Of a stretch of 64,000 nucleotides of DNA, positions 9,544 through 17,430 are shown one piece after another (position 1 is the stretch's first letter; each line of letters opens with the position of its first letter). This DNA is from Anderseniella sp963787895. GTDB taxonomy: Bacteria; Pseudomonadota; Alphaproteobacteria; Rhizobiales; Aestuariivirgaceae. The notes under the pieces were generated by a model, which saw nothing but the letters and a program-made list of their open reading frames with translations, did no database searches and had not been told where the DNA came from. The DNA lies in contig CAWBEX010000002.1 in assembly GCA_963787895.1 (NCBI GenBank), positions 186,001 through 250,000 on the forward strand, read 5' to 3'. The position numbers and the translations under genes were made by a program.

Positions 9544-11150
9544 GTCTCGCTATCCTTCCTCAGTCTGAAACGTTGAACCTTGCCGGACTCATTCCGCGGC
9601 AGGGCATCGATAAAGCGGATGATGCGGGGGTATTTATAGGGCGCAATGATCTGCTGCACATAATCCTGAAGCGTCGTCGCCAAGGCCGCATCTGCTGCAC
9701 CGGTCTTTGCCACGACATAGGCCGCAACCACCTGTCCGCGGTCCGGGTCCGGTTCACCAACAACCGCACATTCGGCAACTGCAAAGTGTTGCAGCAGCAC
9801 GTTCTCGACCTCCAGGCCAGAAATGTTGTAGCCCGAAGATATGATCATGTCGTCGTGGCGGGTGTGATAGGCGATGTAGCCGTCTTCTTCCATAACGCAA
9901 GTGTCGCCAGTGATGTTCCAGCCGTCTTGCACATAGTCCTGCTGGCGCTGATCGGCAAGGTAGCGGCAGCCGGTCGGCCCCCTGACCGCAAGCCTGCCCA
10001 GTTGCCCCGGCGGCAGCGCCCTGCCCTGCCCGTCAAGCACCGCAATCTCGTAACCCGGTATAGCCGGGCCGATGAAGCCTGGCCGCACGGCGTCGCCTGC
10101 CGCCCCGGCAAAAGCATGCAGCATTTCGGTGGAACCGATCACTTCGGCAAGGACGCTGCCGGCGATGTCAGACCATGCATCTCGCACAGGAAGCGGCAGC
10201 GCCTCTCCCGAGGAAACCGCAAGGCGCAGCCGCGACAGACGGGACGCATCATCGAGCCGCAACATGCGCTGGTAGAAAGTTGGCACCGTGAAACAGACAC
10301 TTGCGCGATACCTATCGATAGCCTCAAGCAGGGTATCGGGCTTCCAGACAGGGTGAAGAACCACACTTGCCCCGGCATACAACGGAAAAACCAGGAGGCC
10401 GCCCAGCCCGAAGGTAAACGCCAGCGGTGCAGTGCCTATGAAGACGTCAGCCGGTGAAGGCGCCACGATATGGCGGCACATGGTTTCGCAAATTGCCAGC
10501 ACGTCGCGCTGGAAATGTACCGTGGCTTTGGGCCGGCCGGTGGTGCCTGAGGTAAATGCGATCAGCGATATGTCTTCGGCCACAGTAGCGGCCGTGTCGC
10601 ATCTGTCTGGCTTGGCCGCCGCGGCTGCGGGTTCTCCACAATCGCCTGCCCAGGAGACCAGCTGGGTGTCCACACAGGCAGATGCGACGGCAGCCTGTAG
10701 ATCACCAGCGAGTGTCTCCTCACAAAGGGCAAGTGCGGGCCGGGCCATCTCGAGGATGGTTCCGAGTTCACCTGCACGCAAAAGCGGCATGGTCGTTACC
10801 GCCACTGCCCCAACCTTCTGGATGGCAAGCCAGATGGTAGCCACGGCGGGCGAGTTGAACCCACGGATCAGCACCCGGTTGCCAGGCCTTATGCCAAGAT
10901 CCTCTGTCATCAATCGTGCAAGCCGCGCCACCCGGCCAGCCAGTTCCTGATAGCTTATGAACCCCGACGCCGAATGAAAGGCCGGTCGGCCGGCACCCGC
11001 CCCTTCAACATGCCGGTCAAGCAGGTAGCTCACGCAGTTCAGCGGACCGGACATCGGCACGTTCGCCAGCGGGTTGATCACGGGCCACTTGCCCGGCAAC
11101 GGCAGCCTGTCGTGCACGAAGCGGTCGAGCTGTATACTTGCAGCGCTCAT
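9540..11150 (-). CDS. acyl/aryl-CoA ligase (benzoate-CoA ligase family)
   Basis: A 536-aa AMP-forming acyl-CoA synthetase that adenylates a carboxylate and transfers it to CoA. The P-loop AFTSGTTGRPKATVHF (about residues 195-210), the A5-like GSTEMLHAF, the hinge region with LAVRGPTGCRYL and YHTRHDDMIISSGYNISG, and the C-terminal catalytic Lys in NESGKVQRF are all present. It is a clear paralog of the ligase at 12609-14228, with the same GPTGCRYL and GSTE-LH signatures. It overlaps the OYE reductase stop by 4 bases. It may activate a ring-cleaved or side-chain acid of the same pathway, or another aminobenzoate. Confidence 0.88.
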   Translation of the reverse strand: MSAASIQLDRFVHDRLPLPGKWPVINPLANVPMSGPLNCVSYLLDRHVEGAGAGRPAFHSASGFISYQELAGRVARLARLMTEDLGIRPGNRVLIRGFNSPAVATIWLAIQKVGAVAVTTMPLLRAGELGTILEMARPALALCEETLAGDLQAAVASACVDTQLVSWAGDCGEPAAAAAKPDRCDTAATVAEDISLIAFTSGTTGRPKATVHFQRDVLAICETMCRHIVAPSPADVFIGTAPLAFTFGLGGLLVFPLYAGASVVLHPVWKPDTLLEAIDRYRASVCFTVPTFYQRMLRLDDASRLSRLRLAVSSGEALPLPVRDAWSDIAGSVLAEVIGSTEMLHAFAGAAGDAVRPGFIGPAIPGYEIAVLDGQGRALPPGQLGRLAVRGPTGCRYLADQRQQDYVQDGWNITGDTCVMEEDGYIAYHTRHDDMIISSGYNISGLEVENVLLQHFAVAECAVVGEPDPDRGQVVAAYVVAKTGAADAALATTLQDYVQQIIAPYKYPRIIRFIDALPRNESGKVQRFRLRKDSET

Positions 11151-12601
11151 GCAGGTGTCCAGTCAGGCGCCACAAGCCGGCGCTTGCCATCACTGGAAAG
11201 CGTCACTCCGGGGGCATCGAGCGCTTCCCGATCCCACAGTTGGCAGGTCACCTGCTTGTGCTGCTGGTCGAGGCCTTCGCAATAATTGGTGAACTCGCAC
11301 AGCTGGATATCACGGCCGTGACCGGTTTCTAGCTTCAAGAACCAGTCAGGGTCAGCCAGCACCTGCCGCGCCGAGGCAACGACATCACCAATGCCTTCTG
11401 CCAGCACACGCTCAGCCAGCTCGTAGTTGTGAATGCCGCCTGCGGCCACCACAGGCGTATCATGTCCTGCTACACGTACGGCCTCGCGTATGGCCTTCGT
11501 GTCCGCAAAGTTGCGGCCGAACGGGCCAAACTCGTCAGACAGATATTGCGGCATGCATTCATACCCGCTTGGCCCTGTGTAGGGATAGGCCGCCTGCCCC
11601 ACCTTCGGCTGCTTGGCGTCATCAAACTTGCCGCCGCGCGACAAGGACAGGAAATCCATCCCAGCATGGGCGAACTCGGTAGCAAAGTAACAGACGTCCT
11701 CCAGGGTGCTGCCGCCTTCGACGACCTCGTTTGCGAGGAACCGGCTGCCGACGACGAAACCATCAGGCACCGCCGCCCGCACTGCACGGAACACCTGGAG
11801 CGGTAATAACACGCGGTTTTCCCGCGCGCCGCCATACCCGTCATTGCGGGTGTTGGTGGCCGACAGGAAACTCGCCATCGTGTAGGCGTGGGCGTAGTGT
11901 AACTCCACCCCGTCGAAGCCAGCTTCATGCGCCCTGACGGCAGCATCGGAAAACAGGGCCGGCAGCACCTGCGGCAGTTGGGCAATGTGCGGCAGGTGAA
12001 TGTCGGTGACGCGTTCACGCTGCCCCATGTTGAGCGCTTCAAGTTCATGCGCTGTCAGCACCCTGGCCAGTTCATCACCGTCCAGCGAGACAAGCCAGGC
12101 ACGCACCTCCTCCTCAGACGCATCCTTGAGACCGCATGATGCACGATGGGCGTTGGTGACCTGCAGAAAGCGGTTGAGAAACATATCGCGCTTTGGCCGA
12201 CGGCGGATCGAGAGGAAATCAATCAACTGAATGAACAGCCTGGTGGCGCCACAGCTTTCCTCGCGCACACGCCGCACCAGCGCCATGAGGCCATCGATAT
12301 AGCGGTCATGGCCTATACGCAGCAGCGGGCCTGACGGAACGTCGCGCACACCGGTTGCCTCAACTACAATGGCAGCAGGCTTGCCACGGGCAAAGCGACC
12401 ATACCAGTCGAGCACGTCAGCGGTCACCTGACCATCTTCGGTGGCGCGCCACGGCACCATGGCCGGCACCCATGTACGATTTCGCAGATCGAGCCGCCCC
12501 CGGTTCAACGGCTGGAACAATTGCGACGCGGCAAGTTCCTTCGGAGCGGGGACGTGGCCGGGCAAGGCTTCCCATCTGATCTTTTGCGGAGGCTTCCACA
12601 T
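11147..12601 (-). CDS. Old Yellow Enzyme-type NADH:flavin oxidoreductase
   Basis: A 484-aa FMN-dependent TIM-barrel reductase of the OYE family. The start is the ATG at 12601 (MWKPPQKIRWEALP), preceded by GAGAGGGGTGAG and lying 7 bases after the ligase stop; the frame's 50-codon upstream extension overlaps that ligase and is rejected. Motifs include DGVELHYAHAYTMASFLS (the substrate His and Tyr region), NDGYGGARENR and a C-terminal phosphate-binding stretch (VVAAGGIHNYELAE ... GDVVASARQVLADPD). It probably acts as an enoate/enone reductase on a ring intermediate, alongside the OYE domain fused in the operon's first gene. Confidence 0.88.
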   Translation of the reverse strand: MWKPPQKIRWEALPGHVPAPKELAASQLFQPLNRGRLDLRNRTWVPAMVPWRATEDGQVTADVLDWYGRFARGKPAAIVVEATGVRDVPSGPLLRIGHDRYIDGLMALVRRVREESCGATRLFIQLIDFLSIRRRPKRDMFLNRFLQVTNAHRASCGLKDASEEEVRAWLVSLDGDELARVLTAHELEALNMGQRERVTDIHLPHIAQLPQVLPALFSDAAVRAHEAGFDGVELHYAHAYTMASFLSATNTRNDGYGGARENRVLLPLQVFRAVRAAVPDGFVVGSRFLANEVVEGGSTLEDVCYFATEFAHAGMDFLSLSRGGKFDDAKQPKVGQAAYPYTGPSGYECMPQYLSDEFGPFGRNFADTKAIREAVRVAGHDTPVVAAGGIHNYELAERVLAEGIGDVVASARQVLADPDWFLKLETGHGRDIQLCEFTNYCEGLDQQHKQVTCQLWDREALDAPGVTLSSDGKRRLVAPDWTPA

Positions 12602-12608
12602 GGTGCAC

Positions 12609-14228
12609 TCACCCCTCTCGCAGTCGGAAGCGCTGGATCTTGCCTGTCTGGGTCTTGGGCAGCAAAGCGGTGAAAACAACTGAGCGCGGATATTTGTAAG
12701 GTGCGATTGCCTGCTTGACATGATCCTGCAGCAGCCTGATGCAGGCTTCATCGCCTACGATGCCTTCGGCCAGCACAACATGCGCCTGCACGATCTGGCC
12801 ACGTTCCTCATCAGCCACCCCGATCACCGCACACTCAGCCACGTCAGGGTGAGCCAACAACGCAGCTTCCACTTCCGGCCCGGCAATGTTGTAGCCGGCC
12901 GAAATGATCATGTCGTCCGAACGCGCGGCGAAACGAAAGATTCCTGCCTCGCCCTGGATGAAACTGTCACCGGTAAGGTTCCAGCCATTGCGCACGTAAC
13001 TGGCCTGGCGGGCATCGTTCAGATAGCGGCAGCCGGTCGGCCCCCTGACTGCCAGCTTGCCAATGGTCCCGCGTGGAACCTCGTTCATGTCCTCATCTAC
13101 CACGATAGCCCGGTAACCGGTAACAGACGTGCCGGTCTGAGCCGGGGCGGCTGTACCAAGCCGGTTGGAAATGAAGATGTGAAGGAGTTCCGTGGAACCG
13201 ATGCCGTCGAGCATTTCCTTGCCGGTCTTGGCCTTCCATTCCTCGAATACCGGGCCGGGCAGCGTTTCGCCAGCCGACACTGCCACCCGCAGTGATGACA
13301 GGTCAGCACCTTCATCCATCGCGCGCAGCATGGCCCGATAGGCGGTTGGTGCGGTAAAGCATATCGTCGCCCTATAAGTCTCGATGATCTCGATCATGTT
13401 GGGCGGCGAGGCTGCCTCAAGCAGCGTTGCCGTAGCGCCGAAACGCAGCGGGAACACCGCCAGACCGCCCAGTCCGAAAGTAAAAGCCAGGGGTGGCGAG
13501 CCGACAAAAATGTCGTCCGGCGTCACTCCAAGCACTTCCTTGGCATAACCATCAGCGATGATCATCAGGTCGCGGTGGAAATGCATGGTCGCCTTGGGTT
13601 CGCCGGTCGTGCCGGACGTAAAGCCGAGCAGCGCCACGTCGTCCTGGCTGGTTTCGACCGCAGCGAACCTGACCGGTTTGCCCAGCGCCACCCGGTCAAG
13701 TTCGGCATCATGGTTGGCTGTACCGTCGAAACCGATCACCTTTTTCAGGAATTTCGAGTCCTTCCCGCAGGCAACGATCTCGTCCATCATCCGGGTGTCG
13801 CACAGGGCAAGCGACACCTGCGCCTTGTCAACGATTTTCATCAGCTCGCCGGCCCGCAGCATTGGCATGGTGTTGACCACAACCGCACCAGCCTTTGTGG
13901 CCGCCAGCCAGCAAGCGACCATGGCCGGATTGTTGGCCGAGCGGATCAACACCCGGTTGCCGGGTTTGACGCCGTAGTCCTCAACCAGCGCATGGGCGAG
14001 CCGGTTCGTCCAGTCGGCCAGTTCCTTGTAGGTTCTGCGCCGTCCGTTGCCGATCAGCGCCTCGTGGTCTCCAAAGCCCTGCTCGACCATTCTGTCCGTG
14101 AGTTCCACCGCGGCATTCAATTTGTCAGGGTAATCGAAGCCGCTGAGCAACAACTCCGGCCACAGCTCAAAAGCCGGAAGGTTGTCGCGGGCAAAGGTAT
14201 CAGTGTGGGCACTGGGCAACAGGTTCAT
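12609..14228 (-). CDS. 2-aminobenzoate (anthranilate)-CoA ligase, probable
   Basis: A 539-aa AMP-forming ligase. The N-terminus MNLLPSAHTDTFARDNLP is what I recall for 2-aminobenzoate-CoA ligases. Motifs: LLGFTSGTTGEPKATMHF (adenylate P-loop, about residue 185), GIGSTELLHIF, LAVRGPTGCRYL, RSDDMIISAGYNIAGPEVE, and Lys near the C-terminus in KTQTGKIQRFRLREG. The ATG at 14228 is preferred over TTG 14237 because the AGGAGG (14238-14243) is 9 bases from the ATG but touches the TTG. It would catalyse the first step, anthranilate + ATP + CoA to anthraniloyl-CoA, which the monooxygenase at 17427-19727 then attacks. Confidence 0.85.
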   Translation of the reverse strand: MNLLPSAHTDTFARDNLPAFELWPELLLSGFDYPDKLNAAVELTDRMVEQGFGDHEALIGNGRRRTYKELADWTNRLAHALVEDYGVKPGNRVLIRSANNPAMVACWLAATKAGAVVVNTMPMLRAGELMKIVDKAQVSLALCDTRMMDEIVACGKDSKFLKKVIGFDGTANHDAELDRVALGKPVRFAAVETSQDDVALLGFTSGTTGEPKATMHFHRDLMIIADGYAKEVLGVTPDDIFVGSPPLAFTFGLGGLAVFPLRFGATATLLEAASPPNMIEIIETYRATICFTAPTAYRAMLRAMDEGADLSSLRVAVSAGETLPGPVFEEWKAKTGKEMLDGIGSTELLHIFISNRLGTAAPAQTGTSVTGYRAIVVDEDMNEVPRGTIGKLAVRGPTGCRYLNDARQASYVRNGWNLTGDSFIQGEAGIFRFAARSDDMIISAGYNIAGPEVEAALLAHPDVAECAVIGVADEERGQIVQAHVVLAEGIVGDEACIRLLQDHVKQAIAPYKYPRSVVFTALLPKTQTGKIQRFRLREG

Positions 14229-14233
14229 CTCGA

Positions 14234-15382
14234 TCAACCTCCTGACAGCATATTGCGGGCAATCACCACTTTCTGGACATCCGATGCGCCCTCATAGATG
14301 CGCAGCGCCCGGATCTCCCGGTACAGGCTTTCAACGATAGTCCCCACCCGAACCCCGTCACCACCATGCAACTGCACTGCCTTGTCGATAACGGTTTGCG
14401 CCGTCTCGGTGGCATGCAGCTTGGCCATCGCCGCCTCGCGGGTAACCCGTGCTGCACCGGTATCCTTGGTCCATGCCGCGCGATAAATCAGCAGCGCGCT
14501 TGCATCAACGTCCAGTGCCATTTCAGCCACATGGCCCTGCACCATCTGCAACTCGGCCATTGGCGCGCCAAACAACTCGCGCTCGCGCACATGTGTCAGC
14601 GTCTCGTCCAGCGCACGCCGTGCAAAGCCCAGCGCCGCTGCACCAACCGTGGACCGGAACACGTCCAGAACAGACATCGCCACCTTGAAGCCAGCCCCCG
14701 GCTCGCCGATCATTGCATCGGCCGGTACGCGCACATTTTCAAAGCGCAAACGGGCCAGTGGGTGTGGTGCAATCACTTCAAGCCGCTCGGCGACCTCGAG
14801 GCCCGGCGCTTCTGCCGGCACGAGGAAGCACGACAGTCCCTTCGCACCCGGAGCCTCGCCGGTGCGGGCGAAGACGCAATAGAGGCCTGCAATGCCGCCA
14901 TTGGATATCCAGGTTTTCTCACCGTTCAGCACATAATGATTGCCATCCCGGATTGCAGTCATGTCCATGGCGGCAACATCCGAACCGGACCTCGGCTCAC
15001 TCAGCGCAAATCCGGTCAGCACCTTGCCCGCGCGGGTCTTCCTCAACCATTCACGCTGTTCCGAAGAGCCAAAAATCGAGATGGCACCGGTACCCAGCCC
15101 TTGCATGGCGAAAGCAAAATCGGCCAGACCGTCATGGCGAGCAAGTGTCTCTCGGATCAGGCACAATGAACGCACGTCCAGCGGGCCGGGGGCGTCCGGG
15201 TCGGCGGCAGAGTATTTCAACCAGCCGTCCACTCCAAGTTTGCGAACCAGGCCGATGCAGGCGGCATCAACATCTGCATGATCGACTGGCAGATTGTTTG
15301 CGCACCATTCCTCTAGTGCTGCGGCGAGTTCGCGGTGAGAGGGCTCGAAAAACGGCCAGCCAAGAAAGCTTCTGTCTACCAT
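14234..15382 (-). CDS. acyl-CoA dehydrogenase
   Basis: A 382-aa FAD-dependent acyl-CoA dehydrogenase. Visible signatures are GFALSEPRSGSDVAAM (FAD/substrate contact), NGEKTWISNGGIA, QLHGGDGV and a C-terminal IYEGASDVQK containing the catalytic Glu typical of the family. The start ATG is one base after the enoyl-CoA hydratase stop, so translation is probably coupled. In this operon it is expected to desaturate an alicyclic or ring-opened CoA intermediate during beta-oxidation of the reduced ring. It delivers electrons to ETF, which is not encoded in the window. Confidence 0.9.
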   Translation of the reverse strand: MVDRSFLGWPFFEPSHRELAAALEEWCANNLPVDHADVDAACIGLVRKLGVDGWLKYSAADPDAPGPLDVRSLCLIRETLARHDGLADFAFAMQGLGTGAISIFGSSEQREWLRKTRAGKVLTGFALSEPRSGSDVAAMDMTAIRDGNHYVLNGEKTWISNGGIAGLYCVFARTGEAPGAKGLSCFLVPAEAPGLEVAERLEVIAPHPLARLRFENVRVPADAMIGEPGAGFKVAMSVLDVFRSTVGAAALGFARRALDETLTHVRERELFGAPMAELQMVQGHVAEMALDVDASALLIYRAAWTKDTGAARVTREAAMAKLHATETAQTVIDKAVQLHGGDGVRVGTIVESLYREIRALRIYEGASDVQKVVIARNMLSGG

Positions 15383-15383
15383 G

Positions 15384-16196
15384 TCAGTTGCCCTCGAATA
15401 CGGGTTTCTGGTTGGCGATGAAAGCCTTGTAGGCCCGGTGGAAATCCTGCGTCTGCATGCAGATGGCCTGAGCCTGGGCCTCAGCCTCTATGGCCTGCTC
15501 CAGGCCCATCGACCATTCCTGATTTAACTGCGTCTTGGTGATGCCATGTGCGAAGGTTGGTCCGGCAGCAAGTTTGGCTGCCAGATCAAGTGCCTCCTTC
15601 TCCAGCTCTGAAGACTGTACCAGGCGGCTATAGTAGCCCCAGCGCTCACCTTCCTCGGCACTCATGGTGCGCCCTGTATAAAGCAGTTCTGCAGCCCGCC
15701 CCTGGCCGATGATGCGCGGCAGCATCGCACACGCACCCATGTCACAACCGGCAAGCCCGACGCGGGTAAAAAGAAAGGCGGTCCTTGCATCAGGCGTGGC
15801 CAGCCGCAAATCCGAGGCCATGGTGATGATCGCTCCGGCACCGACCGCCACACCATCCACTGCCGAGATTATGGGCTTTCCGCATCCGATCATTGCCTTC
15901 ACAAGATCTCCGGTCATACGAGTGAAGTTGAGCAGACCCTTCATGTCCATCTTGGTCAGTGGGCCGATGATGTCATGCACGTCGCCACCGGAGCAAAAAT
16001 TGCCCTCGTTGGGCAGGAATACTACCACGTCAACGTCATCCGCATATACCAACGCCCGAAAGGTATCGCGCAGTTCGGCATAGCTGTCGAAGGTCAGCGG
16101 GTTCTTGCGCTCGGGCCGCGCCAGGCGAATGGTGCCTATGCGGGCATCAAGAGACCAGTGAAAATACTTGGGGTTGAAATCGGTAAAACTGGTCAT
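15384..16196 (-). CDS. enoyl-CoA hydratase/isomerase family protein
   Basis: A 270-aa crotonase-fold protein. The oxyanion-hole segment NFCSGGDVHDI (about residues 67-77) and the second signature AVDGVAVGAGAIITMASDLRLA are clear; in place of a standard catalytic Glu pair the region reads GLAGCDMGACAMLPRIIG, so the exact reaction (hydration or ring hydrolysis as in BoxC/BadI) is open. The start overlaps the MarR stop by 4 bases. A ring-opening hydrolase or hydratase role on the CoA-bound alicyclic intermediate is inferred from context. Confidence 0.88.
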   Translation of the reverse strand: MTSFTDFNPKYFHWSLDARIGTIRLARPERKNPLTFDSYAELRDTFRALVYADDVDVVVFLPNEGNFCSGGDVHDIIGPLTKMDMKGLLNFTRMTGDLVKAMIGCGKPIISAVDGVAVGAGAIITMASDLRLATPDARTAFLFTRVGLAGCDMGACAMLPRIIGQGRAAELLYTGRTMSAEEGERWGYYSRLVQSSELEKEALDLAAKLAAGPTFAHGITKTQLNQEWSMGLEQAIEAEAQAQAICMQTQDFHRAYKAFIANQKPVFEGN

Positions 16197-16672
16197 GACT
16201 TTCCTCCACTCGATTTGGCGGCCTTGTCCAGCAACGCCATCAGTTGTCCCGATTCCTGTTCAGACATGCCACCCAGCAGTTCGTTGACCCAGCTTTCGTG
16301 TGCTTCAGCCATCTCACTGAAAAAGTCAGCGCCCCTGCGGGTCAACCGGACCAGCATGGCCCGCCGATCACCTTGGACCGGCACCCGAACCACAAGCCCG
16401 TCGTCCACGAGCCTGTCGACAATGCCGGTGATATTGCCGTTTGACACCTTGAGCCAGGCTGACAGTTCGCTCATCCGCAAGCCGTCAGCGTGATGGCCGA
16501 GTGCAGCCAGCACATCAAAGCGCGGCAAGGTCGTGTCGAAAGTAGTGCGGAGCCGGTCGCGCAAGGCAGCTTCCATCTGGCGCTGCAGCTTGAGTACCCG
16601 CAACCACATGCGCAACCGTTGCTTGCTCGCTCCGGACGGGGATGCAGACTCGACAATGGCGGCCTGTTTCAT
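16193..16672 (-). CDS. MarR-family regulator of the anthraniloyl-CoA operon
   Basis: A 159-aa MarR-type winged-helix regulator: N-terminal dimerisation helix, HTH around residues 62-95 (MSELSAWLKVSNGNITGIVDRL), wing DRRAMLVRLTRRG. It sits as the third gene inside the operon, overlapping its neighbours by 4 bases on both sides, so it is co-expressed with the enzymes. MarR proteins in CoA-ligase aromatic pathways (e.g. BadR, CouR, HcaR) usually sense the CoA thioester, so autoregulation through the palindrome at 19768-19798 with anthraniloyl-CoA as inducer is the likely scheme. This is inference. Confidence 0.9.
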   Translation of the reverse strand: MKQAAIVESASPSGASKQRLRMWLRVLKLQRQMEAALRDRLRTTFDTTLPRFDVLAALGHHADGLRMSELSAWLKVSNGNITGIVDRLVDDGLVVRVPVQGDRRAMLVRLTRRGADFFSEMAEAHESWVNELLGGMSEQESGQLMALLDKAAKSSGGKS

Positions 16673-17430
16673 GTCTGGCCTCCATCAATCACGACCGTCT
16701 CGCCATTCACCGAGCGCGCGGCTTCACTGCACAACCATAGCACCGTGCCAGCCACTTCATCGGCTGTAATCAATCGGCCGGTTGGCACATCCTTCAGCAA
16801 TTTGCGAACAGCATCCTCCCTGCTCATGCCAGTCTTGGAGACAATATTGGCAAGGGTTCTCTCCGTCATCGGCGTGTCGATGTAACCGGGACACACGGCA
16901 TTGACAGTGATGTCTCTTTGGCCGAGTTCCACTGCAAGCGAACGTACCAATCCGACGACACCATGCTTTGATGCACTATATGCGGAAATGTAGCCGCCAC
17001 CCTGAAGCCCGGCGGTGGAGGCAATCGCGACCATGCGGCCCCAATTGCCAGTGTTCATGTGCTCAAGCCCGGCCTTGAAGGTGTTGAAAACGCCTGTGAG
17101 GTTTATGTCGATCATGCGTTGCCAAAGTTCGGGCTCTGTCCGATGGAACGCCTGGCTTTCGGCAATGCCAGCATTTGCAACGACAATCGGGACCAACCCG
17201 CCTTTGTCAGCAGCGCTTGCAAATGCCGCGCGCAGGGCTGCAAGGTCGGTCACATCGGCAACATAACTGCGGATGCGGTCATTGCCTTCACTCACAGCTT
17301 CAAGCGCCTCAATGTTTCGGCCGGTGATGGTCACAATAGCACCCGCGTCCGCCAGCGCTCGCGCGATGGCCGCGCCAACGCCGCTACCGCCACCTGTAAC
17401 CAGCGCATGCCTGTCTGACAGGTCCGTCAT
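16669..17430 (-). CDS. short-chain dehydrogenase/reductase (3-hydroxyacyl-CoA dehydrogenase-like)
   Basis: A 253-aa classical SDR. The nucleotide-binding TGGGSGVGAAIA (residues 12-23), NAG in VVANAGIAES, the active-site YSASK and the Pro-Gly motif CPGYIDTPM are intact. The start overlaps the upstream monooxygenase stop by 4 bases. Related SDRs in aerobic aromatic-CoA pathways oxidise a hydroxyacyl-CoA or reduce a ring ketone; here it probably acts on the oxo or hydroxy group of the cyclohexane-carboxyl-CoA intermediate. The cofactor cannot be assigned with certainty. Confidence 0.9.
   Translation of the reverse strand: MTDLSDRHALVTGGGSGVGAAIARALADAGAIVTITGRNIEALEAVSEGNDRIRSYVADVTDLAALRAAFASAADKGGLVPIVVANAGIAESQAFHRTEPELWQRMIDINLTGVFNTFKAGLEHMNTGNWGRMVAIASTAGLQGGGYISAYSASKHGVVGLVRSLAVELGQRDITVNAVCPGYIDTPMTERTLANIVSKTGMSREDAVRKLLKDVPTGRLITADEVAGTVLWLCSEAARSVNGETVVIDGGQT

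Noticed and set aside
9480..10457. 325-codon plus-strand open frame
   Set aside because: Antisense to the second CoA ligase, with His/Arg/Gln-rich shadow composition.
12602..12751. 50-codon N-terminal extension of the OYE reductase
   Set aside because: It overlaps the upstream ligase gene, is Cys/Arg-rich and unlike the family; a good Shine-Dalgarno precedes ATG 12601.
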